64,000 nt of DNA from JABDMH01 sp965223165 (GTDB taxonomy: Bacteria > Bacteroidota > Bacteroidia > Chitinophagales > Saprospiraceae): contig CBDCVQ010000017.1 in NCBI GenBank assembly GCA_965223165.1, forward strand, positions 1-64,000, given 5' to 3'. Position 1 is the stretch's first letter, and each line of letters begins with the position of its first letter. The translations under genes were made by a program, and so were the position numbers. Below are positions 41,975 through 50,096 of the stretch, in pieces. The notes under the pieces are model-generated. The model saw nothing but the letters and a program-made list of their open reading frames with translations. It did no database searches and was not told the DNA's origin.

Positions 41975-43645
41975 ATGTTGACCGACATTGCCATCGCGAG
42001 AGCCGCCCGACCCCATCATATCCTCGATATCTCCCGCCGACTGGCCATCGAAGACGAGCTGCCTGAGCTTTATGGTCGTCACAAGGCTAAGTTGCCCTTG
42101 CACCTGATCGATGACCAGCAGCTCAAGCAATGCAAACTGATACTGGTCTCCGCGATTTCGCCTACGCCCGCGGGGGAGGGCAAAACGACCGTATCCATTG
42201 GCTTGACCGAGGGTCTCAACCGATTGGGGCGACAGGCGACCGTAGTGCTACGCGAACCCTCGCTGGGCCCCGTGTTTGGTATCAAGGGGGGGGCTACCGG
42301 CGGCGGGTATAGCCAGGTGATCCCTATGGTGGACATCAACCTGCACTTTACCGGTGACTTTGCCGCCATAGAAAAGGCCCATAATCTCCTGGCCGCTCTC
42401 ATTGACAACAATGTCCAGAGCAAGACGCATGGCATCGGCATCGATCCGCGTACGGTCCTTTGGAAGCGGGTGATGGATATGAATGACCGGGCACTGCGGC
42501 ATGTAGTGGTAGGTCTGGGCGGCGTGAGTTCGGGGGTGCCGCGGGAGACGGGGTTTGACATAACCGCGGCATCAGAGATCATGGCGATCCTATGTCTAGC
42601 CGACGACCGGATGGATCTCAAGCAACGCCTGGGCAATATCTTTGTGGGTTTCACTTTTGACAAGCGGCCGGTGTATGCCCGCGACCTGAAAGCACACGGT
42701 GCCATGGCCACGCTCCTGAAGGATGCCATCAAACCCAACCTCGTGCAGACGCTCGAGGGCAATCCGGCGATCATCCACGGCGGACCATTTGCCAATATCG
42801 CACAGGGTACGAATTCTGTCCTTGCTACAAAGATGGGCATGTCGATCTCCGACTATGTGGTGACGGAGGCGGGCTTTGGGTTTGACCTGGGGGCCGAAAA
42901 GTTCTTTGATATCAAATGCCAGTCTGCTGGGATATCTCCGCGAGCGGTCGTGTTGGTGGCCACGGTGCGCGCCCTAAAGTATCATGGAGGCGTGGACCTC
43001 AAGGAGCTCCAGATTCCAAATCCTGCTGCGGTATCAGCGGGAATGGGCAATTTGGAAAAACACGTGGAGAATATCCGACAATTCAACATGCCGGCCGTCA
43101 TTGCCATCAACCGCTTTGCCACAGACACAGACGAGGAGATTAGTACGATTCAGAGCCACTTTGCCGGCAGTGGCATTGAAGCCGTGGTGACGGAGGGCTG
43201 GGCCAAGGGCGGCGAGGGTACGACGGACTTGGCGGAGGTCGTTTTGGAGGTCACCGATGGCAATGAGACTCCCTTTCAGCCACTGTATGACTGGTCATGG
43301 CCCGTCGAGCGAAAGATCGAGACCGTAGCCACCAAAATCTACGGGGCCAAAGCCATTGACTATGCCCGCAAGGCAAAAGCTGATCTGCGAAAAATCAACA
43401 AATTGGGCCTGACCGAGCTGCCTGTCTGCATCGCAAAGACCCAAAAATCACTCTCGGACAATCCTCGTCTGCTCGGACGTCCCAAGGACTTTGTGGTCAC
43501 GGTGCGGGAGATAGAGATTGCGGCTGGTGCGGGATTTCTGATCCCTATCACCGGTGATATCATGCGGATGCCCGGACTCCCTGGTGAGCCGGCTGCCAAT
43601 CACATCGATATCGATGAGCATGGACAGATAGAAGGCCTCTTTTGA
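41975..43645 (+). CDS. fhs: Formate-tetrahydrofolate ligase
   Basis: A 556-residue enzyme that activates formate with ATP to 10-formyl-tetrahydrofolate, feeding one-carbon metabolism. The length is typical. The P-loop is SPTPAGEGKTTVSIGL, followed by LREPSLGPVFGIKGGATGGG, PRETGFDITAASE, DYVVTEAGFGFDLGAEKF and GDIMRMPGLPGEPAANHID, all strong family segments. The C-terminus is complete. The gene is monocistronic: a methyltransferase gene diverges from it, and a MITE-like element with flanking direct repeats lies directly downstream. Confidence 0.97.
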   Translation: MLTDIAIARAARPHHILDISRRLAIEDELPELYGRHKAKLPLHLIDDQQLKQCKLILVSAISPTPAGEGKTTVSIGLTEGLNRLGRQATVVLREPSLGPVFGIKGGATGGGYSQVIPMVDINLHFTGDFAAIEKAHNLLAALIDNNVQSKTHGIGIDPRTVLWKRVMDMNDRALRHVVVGLGGVSSGVPRETGFDITAASEIMAILCLADDRMDLKQRLGNIFVGFTFDKRPVYARDLKAHGAMATLLKDAIKPNLVQTLEGNPAIIHGGPFANIAQGTNSVLATKMGMSISDYVVTEAGFGFDLGAEKFFDIKCQSAGISPRAVVLVATVRALKYHGGVDLKELQIPNPAAVSAGMGNLEKHVENIRQFNMPAVIAINRFATDTDEEISTIQSHFAGSGIEAVVTEGWAKGGEGTTDLAEVVLEVTDGNETPFQPLYDWSWPVERKIETVATKIYGAKAIDYARKAKADLRKINKLGLTELPVCIAKTQKSLSDNPRLLGRPKDFVVTVREIEIAAGAGFLIPITGDIMRMPGLPGEPAANHIDIDEHGQIEGLF

Positions 43646-43678
43646 GTCGGCCCATGAGACGGGCGTCGACTCGAATGG

Positions 43679-43723
43679 CGACCGGAAGGGTGTAACAATT
43701 TGAGGTCGCGCAAGGTTAAGTAG
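43679..43723. repeat. 45-bp direct repeat, left copy
   Basis: It begins CGACCGGAAGGGTGTAACAA and ends GGTTAAGTAG. A diverged copy lies at 43946-43989. The pair brackets MITE copy B; the last three bases coincide with the first bases of the element. Confidence 0.75.
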
Positions 43724-43944
43724 TGGAGTTTCGCATTAGATCTGTTGAATAATTGTAATAGGATTTTGTTCGCAGACGAGGCATGACCGAACGATCTCGT
43801 AGAGTGAGCATGACAATGCGACAAGTGAGATAACCGCGGCAGCGGGTGGGGTGGCTAATCGAAGCTATGGCGGCGCTTTGCGACGAAGTATGCGGGACCA
43901 AAGACATTAGCATTAACAACAAGATTTAGTGCGAAACTCTACCA
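43721..43944. mobile_element. MITE-like element, copy B (diverged)
   Basis: A 224-bp relative of copy A with ends TAGTGGAGTTTCGCATTA and TAGTGCGAAACTCTACCA, each differing slightly from the consensus. The internal sequence is clearly homologous to copy A throughout, but the inner hairpin is degraded. It has no open frame of note. Confidence 0.72.
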
Positions 43945-43945
43945 A

Positions 43946-43989
43946 CGACCGGAAGGCGTAACAATTTAAGGTCGCACAGGGTTAAGTAG
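43946..43989. repeat. 44-bp direct repeat, right copy
   Basis: It begins CGACCGGAAGGCGTAACAAT and ends GGTTAAGTAG. It differs from the left copy (43679-43723) at several positions and by one base in length, which is too diverged for a fresh target-site duplication. Confidence 0.75.
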
Positions 43990-44032
43990 AAAAGGGGAGA
44001 GGCGGGCCTAACACATGCCGCATCCAACGCGT

Positions 44033-45070
44033 ATGAGAAACTATACTGCCTTGACGGAGATGATATGCACTGGTTTCCGCAGGTCTGCTGCGGCTTTGCT
44101 GGTCGTAACCTTGTACATCACGGCTTGTACCAAGGACCAGGAGCGTGGCGCAGAAGGCCGCTACGATGTCGACCCCGCCTTGGAGCCCTATGTCCAGGCG
44201 TTTGTGGACGAGGGGGCCAAGCGGGGCCATGAGATTGACTTTTCAGAGAGCGGACTTAAGATCGAATTCTCCGACCGACAGTTGGAGTTTGCCGGCGGCT
44301 TTTGCTATGTGGGCGACTACCACATAGTGATCAATAAAAGTGTTTGGCAGGACGGCTTTGAAGACTACAAAACGCGCTTGATCTTTCACGAGCTGGGGCA
44401 CTGCGAGCTGAATAGGTCGCACAAAAACGACCGATTTGCCAATCAGGTCTGGAAGAGCTTGATGCGGGGAGATCCCTTAAATCCAGCCGAACGGCGCATC
44501 CCCGTCCCCTTTACCGGCTTTAGGAAGGAATATTACATTGATGAGCTTTTCGACCCCGGCACCTCTACGCCGGGCTGGGCCAATCCTGACTTCACCTATG
44601 GGGAAGTGTCCGTCGATGCATTGGCCACCGTGGAGGAGCAGGACTCGATCCATCGGTTTTATCATATCGTGCCAAGCAGCGTGTCCCAATACGAGATAGA
44701 GGTGAAATTTGTCTTAAGCGACCTGCCTACCCAATCCACGCGACTCACCTGGGGTACTCCGGGCTTGACCTATTCCATCACCTTTATTGCCAAGAACCTG
44801 TATAGGGTAGATGCGCAGCAGGCGGGGACAGGCGTATTTCTCTACGTTGGAACCAACACAGATAATGTCGGAGGTCGTGAAGTCGATAAAATTACTGTAC
44901 GGAAGCATGAGGGATTCGAGAAAATATTTTTCAATGACCAGTTTATCTTTCATATGGATCCCTTACCAGGAGATCTGCACGACGTGCGTTTTGAATCTAC
45001 CGAGAATATCACGGACATACTAAACTTGGACTTGGTGATCGAGCAGGTGAAGATCAGCCGATTGTTGTGA
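44033..45070 (+). CDS. Lipoprotein with HExxH metalloprotease-like motif
   Basis: About 345 residues; starts at 44015, 44033 and 44060 are all possible, each leading to the lipobox YITAC. Residues after the lipid Cys form an alpha/beta part containing LIFHELGHCELNRSH, a zinc-type HExxH motif with a following His. FAGGFCYVGDYHIVIN and WQDGFEDYKTRL precede it. The C-terminal 170 residues are beta-rich (FYHIVPSSVSQYEIEVKFVL) and resemble a carbohydrate-binding or concanavalin-like domain. No peptidase family is certain. The next gene encodes a second HExxH lipoprotein in the same orientation. Confidence 0.62.
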   Translation: MRNYTALTEMICTGFRRSAAALLVVTLYITACTKDQERGAEGRYDVDPALEPYVQAFVDEGAKRGHEIDFSESGLKIEFSDRQLEFAGGFCYVGDYHIVINKSVWQDGFEDYKTRLIFHELGHCELNRSHKNDRFANQVWKSLMRGDPLNPAERRIPVPFTGFRKEYYIDELFDPGTSTPGWANPDFTYGEVSVDALATVEEQDSIHRFYHIVPSSVSQYEIEVKFVLSDLPTQSTRLTWGTPGLTYSITFIAKNLYRVDAQQAGTGVFLYVGTNTDNVGGREVDKITVRKHEGFEKIFFNDQFIFHMDPLPGDLHDVRFESTENITDILNLDLVIEQVKISRLL

Positions 45071-45214
45071 GCCTGCGACATCCTGTTAATTGAACGTTAA
45101 TGCCCGTCACCGGAATCATTTTTTACCTGCGAGGCCAGTTATTCCTACACCATTTCCAAATAAATAAGCGCCGACTTCTGATCTAGAAATCTACCTGTTT
45201 CCAAATAATTTCAC

Positions 45215-46666
45215 ATGAGACGTAGATTTCGCGGCGTGCTGGCTAGCACGGGCCTGTTGCTGATTTGCCTGGCGTGCAGCAAAAACGATTTGGGCCTGCA
45301 ATTGTCACCCACGGACACCGAAGATGCCAGGGGTCCCCACTTCTGTACCGAGCTTATTGCCAACGATCACGCCAGAGCTTTTGGTTCGAGGTCGCATTTC
45401 TGGAATAAAAATGTGCTGCGGGTCAGATTTTTGGGTGGGTCCGAGTATGTCCGATCAAAGGTCCGGCAGTACGCTCAAGAATGGTCCCACCACGCAGATA
45501 TGACTTTCGTCTTTGTAGATGTGGAGCCCAGCGATATTCGGATATCTTTTGATGCGGAGAGTGGATCTTGGTCCTACGTCGGTCGTACCAACAGCTACCT
45601 GTCGCCCCAGCGAGCCACGATGAATTTTGGCTGGTTTAATGCGCGGACATCGGAGACGGAGTTTAGGCGCACCACCCTGCATGAATTTGGGCATGCGCTG
45701 GGATTGCAACACGAACATCAGCATCCGGAGGTAGCTATCAACTGGGACCGACCGGCGGTGTACAGCTACTACGCTCGCACGCAGGATTGGTCGCGAAGTG
45801 ATGTGGACGCCAATATCTTCCGAAGATATAATTCCAACTCCACCAACTATTCAGCCTATGATCCGGCCTCGATCATGCACTATTATATACCCAGCTCACT
45901 GGTCATTGGATCCTGGACACCCAGGTGGAATACCAGACTTTCTACCACGGATAAACAATTCATTGGTGCCATCTATCCAGCACAAGATGATGGGGAAATA
46001 GTCGTCGACTGTGCCTGTCCGGATACGCTTGACATCATAGCCTGCGATGATTTTGAGTCGTATGATCAATCGAGCTTTGAGCAGGCCTCTGCATGGGCGC
46101 GGTGGTCGGCAGATGCCGGATCTGGTGAACTGCAGACCTATAGCTGGGGGAAAGTGCTAAAAATGCAATATGTGCCCTCAGCTAATCCTGACATTTTATA
46201 TCAACCCGGTCTACTGGATCAGGGTGCGTACAGCCTGGTGTGGCGCATGTACGTGGGGGCCAATAACTCTGCCTATTTTAATGTGCAGAAGTGGGATGTG
46301 GCGGGTAGAGAATTTGGTCCCCAATTTTACTTTCATACGGATTTGACCGGCGTGATGCGCGTCAACGGACGACAGGCCGGGTTCAGCTACCGCCAAGGGG
46401 CTTGGCAGACGGTCAGGCTGGATATGGATTTTTCCGCCGACTTGATGACGCTCGTCCTCGATGGCACATCGGTGGCATCATGGCCGCTGTCATGGAGTGC
46501 GCATCGTAGTGATGGTGCGCAGCAGGTGGCAGCACTGAACTTTTACGCCGTGGATGAAGATGCTCGATTTTGGTTAGACGAGTTTTGCCTTTCGCGGCGA
46601 TCAGAGGTAAGCGTGTCCGATGTTAGACCGTTGGCCACCGCCGGGTCGACCGCCTGGCGCCAATAG
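45215..46666 (+). CDS. Metzincin-type zinc protease lipoprotein (astacin/matrixin-like)
   Basis: A 483-residue lipoprotein (lipobox ICLAC). The catalytic domain (about 40-265) carries the extended zinc site HEFGHALGLQHEHQHP and a Met-turn in ASIMHYYIP, as in astacins and matrixins. Residues about 285-460 form a jelly-roll with FESYDQSSFEQA and MDFSADLMTLVLDGTSVASW, likely a LamG-like binding module. The domain order suggests a surface-anchored peptidase directed to a glycoprotein or polysaccharide. Two copies of TTTCCAAATAA at about 45157 and 45192 lie upstream and could belong to its promoter. Physiological substrate unknown. Confidence 0.85.
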   Translation: MRRRFRGVLASTGLLLICLACSKNDLGLQLSPTDTEDARGPHFCTELIANDHARAFGSRSHFWNKNVLRVRFLGGSEYVRSKVRQYAQEWSHHADMTFVFVDVEPSDIRISFDAESGSWSYVGRTNSYLSPQRATMNFGWFNARTSETEFRRTTLHEFGHALGLQHEHQHPEVAINWDRPAVYSYYARTQDWSRSDVDANIFRRYNSNSTNYSAYDPASIMHYYIPSSLVIGSWTPRWNTRLSTTDKQFIGAIYPAQDDGEIVVDCACPDTLDIIACDDFESYDQSSFEQASAWARWSADAGSGELQTYSWGKVLKMQYVPSANPDILYQPGLLDQGAYSLVWRMYVGANNSAYFNVQKWDVAGREFGPQFYFHTDLTGVMRVNGRQAGFSYRQGAWQTVRLDMDFSADLMTLVLDGTSVASWPLSWSAHRSDGAQQVAALNFYAVDEDARFWLDEFCLSRRSEVSVSDVRPLATAGSTAWRQ

Positions 46667-46757
46667 AGTGAGATCGATGTCTCCCTCCTCGATGATCCAA
46701 GTCATCGGACCTGAGTGGCTACGGCCTTAAATTTTTGGCAAATCAAAATGACCACTT

Positions 46758-46988
46758 ATGACACAAGCGTGGCCCGTCGTGTATCAAGCGGACGAAGAAT
46801 ACAAGGCGGAAATAATTCGTCAGCTGTTGGAAGGAAATAATCTGCATCCTGTGATAATGGACCACAAGGACGATGAATTCAGAATCGGTCAGGTCGAAGT
46901 GTTGGTACCCCCGGCCGAGCGAGATGCCGCTATGCAAATCTTGGCAAATAATCAAGCACCTGAATCTTCCAGCAAGGAAACTTCCTGA
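46758..46988 (+). CDS. DUF2007 domain protein (putative signal-transducing protein)
   Basis: A 76-residue protein with the DUF2007 pattern: PVVYQADEEYKAEIIRQLLE, then NNLHPVIMDHKDD and IGQVEVLVPPAERDAAMQIL, a small alpha-beta fold related to the PII-like/ACT-type arrangement. Such proteins are frequent in Bacteroidota; function unknown. Convergent with the lipoprotein gene that follows, with 46 bp between the stops. Confidence 0.85.
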   Translation: MTQAWPVVYQADEEYKAEIIRQLLEGNNLHPVIMDHKDDEFRIGQVEVLVPPAERDAAMQILANNQAPESSSKETS

Positions 46989-47034
46989 AGCGGCGGGGTC
47001 GATGATCTGGGTCGAAGTCCGGAGAAGGAGGGGA

Positions 47035-47814
47035 TCAGCCGGTCGTAAAGAACTTTCTCGAGATCAGGTTGACCCAATTATCCGCGCTGATGCCCATCAG
47101 CACGATGCTGTATCTTTTTCCAGGAGACAAGGGTAGCACCGGTCCAGGGCGAGTGACATTAAACACGACATTCTCGGTGTCATAAAACTGAAATCGCCTT
47201 TCCTCCGTGTAGGTGGCGCTAATGGCATCGCCCCGCTCGTCCACGACGATTTGAAAGTAGATGATGTTTTCGTCGATGCGCCCGTCCGTCCAAGTGAATA
47301 CCGGAGCCAGCACTTGTGTAAGATCTACCTGCAACAGCTCCTCCGCATATTCGGTGGGTTTTTCGTAATACTTGTAGCGCACGGGTTTGCAGTACCAGAG
47401 CGTGTCATTGCTGATGAAGGAAACCCGTGCCCAGCGATCCTGGTCCGGCGCTGGGATGGGAAATCGGCTCATAAAGCCATTAAATAGCGGCTCGAAATCC
47501 ATCTCTTTCTCCACATAGAGCGACAGATCATCCGGATCGACCTCTGCCGAGGCGGTCTCGTAATATTTGAAATTGGTGGAGTAAAGTTTGGGATAGTAAA
47601 ACATGCTAAGTGGCTGCGAAGGATCATCCAGAAATCCGACCTGACCGCCCGCAGCACATGCGACCAGCTCATCGAAAGGTAGCCACTGCGGGTGAGCATC
47701 GATGTAGGCTTGCAGTGTCCCTGGCACAGCTGGATCATCTGCGTCGCAAGAGGACAGCGTCAGCAGACCGGCAGCAGCGAAGATGGCCCACGCCATCACG
47801 ATATTTTTGCGCAT
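47035..47814 (-). CDS. Lipoprotein of unknown function
   Basis: About 259 residues from the ATG at 47814 (MRKNIVMAWAIFAAAGLL); lipobox LTLSSC. The mature part starts with an acidic helix (LQAYIDAHPQWLPFDELVAC) and continues as beta strands with many aromatic residues (FYYPKLYSTNFKYYETAS, WYCKPVRYKYYEKP). Two Cys (VACAAGG and WYCKP) may pair. It was not recognised as a named family. It stands alone. Confidence 0.6.
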   Translation of the reverse strand: MRKNIVMAWAIFAAAGLLTLSSCDADDPAVPGTLQAYIDAHPQWLPFDELVACAAGGQVGFLDDPSQPLSMFYYPKLYSTNFKYYETASAEVDPDDLSLYVEKEMDFEPLFNGFMSRFPIPAPDQDRWARVSFISNDTLWYCKPVRYKYYEKPTEYAEELLQVDLTQVLAPVFTWTDGRIDENIIYFQIVVDERGDAISATYTEERRFQFYDTENVVFNVTRPGPVLPLSPGKRYSIVLMGISADNWVNLISRKFFTTG

Positions 47815-47838
47815 CTGTTGATTGTGTATTGCCCTCAA

Positions 47839-48183
47839 ACTTACGAAGTCTTACTCGCTGATGCAGCGTTCTCGCATGCGAGCGCAGAAAGGTGGTGCGA
47901 GCGCCGAGAGCCATTGTCCCGGCAGTCCGGATGATATTGCCACCAGGACGGGCAGCCCGGCCCATTACATTGGATAACATGTGGTCAGTGAGATCAGGGC
48001 AATCGCATTATGGGCTTCTGTGCTTGCCTATCAACGGCCAAAGCATTGCTGGCAAGATGCCCTCTTCGAGTAGCTGAACACACGTAGTGCGACTACTCCT
48101 TGGCATAACCTTGCCAGCATGTGTCAGGCGAGGACGCCTGGCACGGCCAGGTTGCTCTTGTTGAGTTACTCCCACGGCGCGAC
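47839..48183. other. Intergenic region without a recognised gene
   Basis: This stretch leads from the lipoprotein start to MITE copy C. Short open frames are present on both strands, none with family features. No tRNA or terminator hairpin was evident. Confidence 0.45.
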
Positions 48184-48347
48184 TAGTAGATCTTCGCTTC
48201 AGATATGTTGAATAATTCTAATAGGATTTTGTTCGCAGACGAGGTGCGAAACACAGACATAGCCGTAGCTATGGCGAGGCTTTGCAACGAAGTATGCGGA
48301 CCAAAGACATTAGAATTAGCTACGAGATTTAATGCGAAACTCTACTA
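48184..48347. mobile_element. MITE-like element, copy C (internally deleted)
   Basis: A 164-bp copy. The left part (48202-48242) and the right part (about 48255-48347) match copy A almost base for base, including the CATAGC-CGTA-GCTATG hairpin, but about 65 bp of the middle are missing. The right terminal repeat (48330-48347) is perfect and the left one is diverged. Confidence 0.72.
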
Positions 48348-48379
48348 GCCTCAAGGGCCACTGCGCCCAGATGCCGGCC

Positions 48380-48403
48380 GCGTTTGGCGGGGACGCCAAA
48401 CGC
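48380..48403. repeat. Perfect 10-bp hairpin next to MITE copy C
   Basis: GCGTTTGGCG-GGGA-CGCCAAACGC. The same hairpin (one variant pair) and its link to the MITE end are found inverted at 36449-36523. A 15-base piece of the linking sequence (CGGCCTGATCTGGGC) also recurs near 48617, just before the lacI-type gene. Confidence 0.75.
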
Positions 48404-48657
48404 CTATGCAAGCTTGCTGCACCCTGAAGCCTTGATCATGCATTGGCTTGTCCGTGAGATCTCCGAATTTTCGAAAACAGAATTGTCTGCCTATATTTGT
48501 CACCACGCAGATATCAGGTGGGCCTGAAAACCGAAGATCAATATTTGTCCATTTAGTCTTTCCGCAGAACAGAAAGGTATGTTGGTTTAGTAAGGACGAG
48601 TAGTCATGCCCTGCCCGGCCTGATCTGGGCGCATGCACTGCGGCAAAAGCGATGTAA

Positions 48658-49719
48658 ATGGATAAGATCAAAAAAGAAATCACGATATACGATCTGGCGC
48701 AGCGCCTGGGCCTTTCTCCCTCAACGATCTCGCGCGCGTTGCACAATCACCATTCCATTGGCAAGAAGACCAAAGAAGCGGTACAAGAGCTGGCCAAAGA
48801 GCTGGGTTACCGCAGAAATAACATGGCGGCCAACTTGCGCAAGCAAGAGACGAACACCATCGGCGTGCTGGTGTCGCGTATTAGTCAGCCCTTTCAAGCC
48901 CGCTTGATTAGCGGCGTGGAAGAAGTGGCCAGAGAGGCGGGCTATCATGTGATTATTTCTCAGAGCAACGATATGCTGGACGCTGAGAAGGAAAACGTGC
49001 GGGTGCTCTACGACAGCAGGGTATCTGGCCTGGTCGTCTCGCTCGCCATGGAGTCAAACGACTATGGTCATTTTGATCTGGTCATTGAAAGCAACATTCC
49101 CGTCGTCTTCGTGGACCGAACGCCCAAAGATCTGGCCTGCCAGCGAGTGGTCATCGACAATTTTGAAGCGGGCTACAAGGCTACCCAGCACCTGATTGAC
49201 CAGGGGTGTAGGCGGATAGCCCACGTAGGAGGAGAAGTGCACCAAAGCATCTATGAGGGACGTCAGGGTGGGTACGTCAAGGCGCTGGAAGACAATCATC
49301 TCCCGGTGGTAGAATCCCTGATTGTCAACGGCAAAGAACTGAGTCAGCAGGAAGGAATCACGTTGACGGAGCAGCTGCTGGGGCAAAACTTGCCGATCGA
49401 TGGCATCTTTTATGCCAATGATCAGGCCGCAGGATCAGCCATGCAGTTGCTGAGGCAACGAGGGATTGATATCCCTGCCGACATGGCGATCATCGGCTTT
49501 AATGACGATCCCATCTGCACCCTGGTGGATCCGCCGCTGTCCTCCATCACCCATCCTGCACGTCAAATGGGCCGCATCGCGGCACACCGGGTGATCGGTA
49601 TTAAGGAACAACAAGAAAATATCATTCAGACCGTGACGCTGGACACTAATCTAATCGCGCGAGCCTCTTCTGCTCGCCTGGCTAGCATTCCTGCCTCCCT
49701 ACAGTCACGAGACCGGTAG
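48658..49719 (+). CDS. LacI family transcriptional regulator
   Basis: A 353-residue regulator. The helix-turn-helix is TIYDLAQRLGLSPSTISRAL with the hinge helix in GYRRNNMAANLRK. It is followed by a periplasmic-binding-protein-like sensor domain (NTIGVLVSRISQPFQARLIS, VDRTPKDLACQRVVIDNFEAG, DGIFYANDQAAGSAMQLL, AIIGFNDDPICTLVDPPLSS). Members bind a sugar or derivative and dimerise on palindromes centred on CG. The SusC/SusD/VCBS genes follow in the same direction after 377 bp, so this is the probable local regulator of that glycan locus. Confidence 0.93.
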   Translation: MDKIKKEITIYDLAQRLGLSPSTISRALHNHHSIGKKTKEAVQELAKELGYRRNNMAANLRKQETNTIGVLVSRISQPFQARLISGVEEVAREAGYHVIISQSNDMLDAEKENVRVLYDSRVSGLVVSLAMESNDYGHFDLVIESNIPVVFVDRTPKDLACQRVVIDNFEAGYKATQHLIDQGCRRIAHVGGEVHQSIYEGRQGGYVKALEDNHLPVVESLIVNGKELSQQEGITLTEQLLGQNLPIDGIFYANDQAAGSAMQLLRQRGIDIPADMAIIGFNDDPICTLVDPPLSSITHPARQMGRIAAHRVIGIKEQQENIIQTVTLDTNLIARASSARLASIPASLQSRDR

Positions 49720-49985
49720 ACCGAGCATTGCACCGACACGTTTTCTGGCATGACAACTACGTGCTGGGACGATAGCGTGGCTGGTACACCTCTATCGCTA
49801 TATCCGCGAGAGACAAATCGTGGTGCCATCTAATCAGGGACTATCGCCGCTCGGGGAGCAACCGATTGAGTAGGCATAGGTATATCGGGGCGGTGATTAT
49901 TACGAAATCGGCACCATAGGCCGTATTTGATAATGTCAAATAGTAGTGGGGAGCTAGAAAATTTGGATCAATGCAAAAATATAGG

Positions 49986-49995
49986 CAATCGATTG
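49986..49995. promoter_or_regulatory. Candidate LacI-type operator upstream of susC
   Basis: CAATCGATTG is a perfect CG-centred palindrome in an AT-rich stretch about 100 bp before susC. Downstream are TTTG (49996) and TATATTTA (50016), which loosely resemble -33 and -7 elements with short spacing. The rest of 49720-50096 shows nothing else. Short palindromes occur by chance, so this is a suggestion only. Confidence 0.35.
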
Positions 49996-50096
49996 TTTGA
50001 ATGATCATGAATCTCTATATTTACCTACCCCACATACCTATCTGACTGCGTAGGTCCGGAATGGCCAATCCTAATTATTAATCTAAAGCTTTAGAA

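Noticed and set aside
43679..43989. Simple target-site duplication of the MITE
   Set aside because: The two 44-45 bp copies differ at several positions and in length, unlike a fresh duplication.
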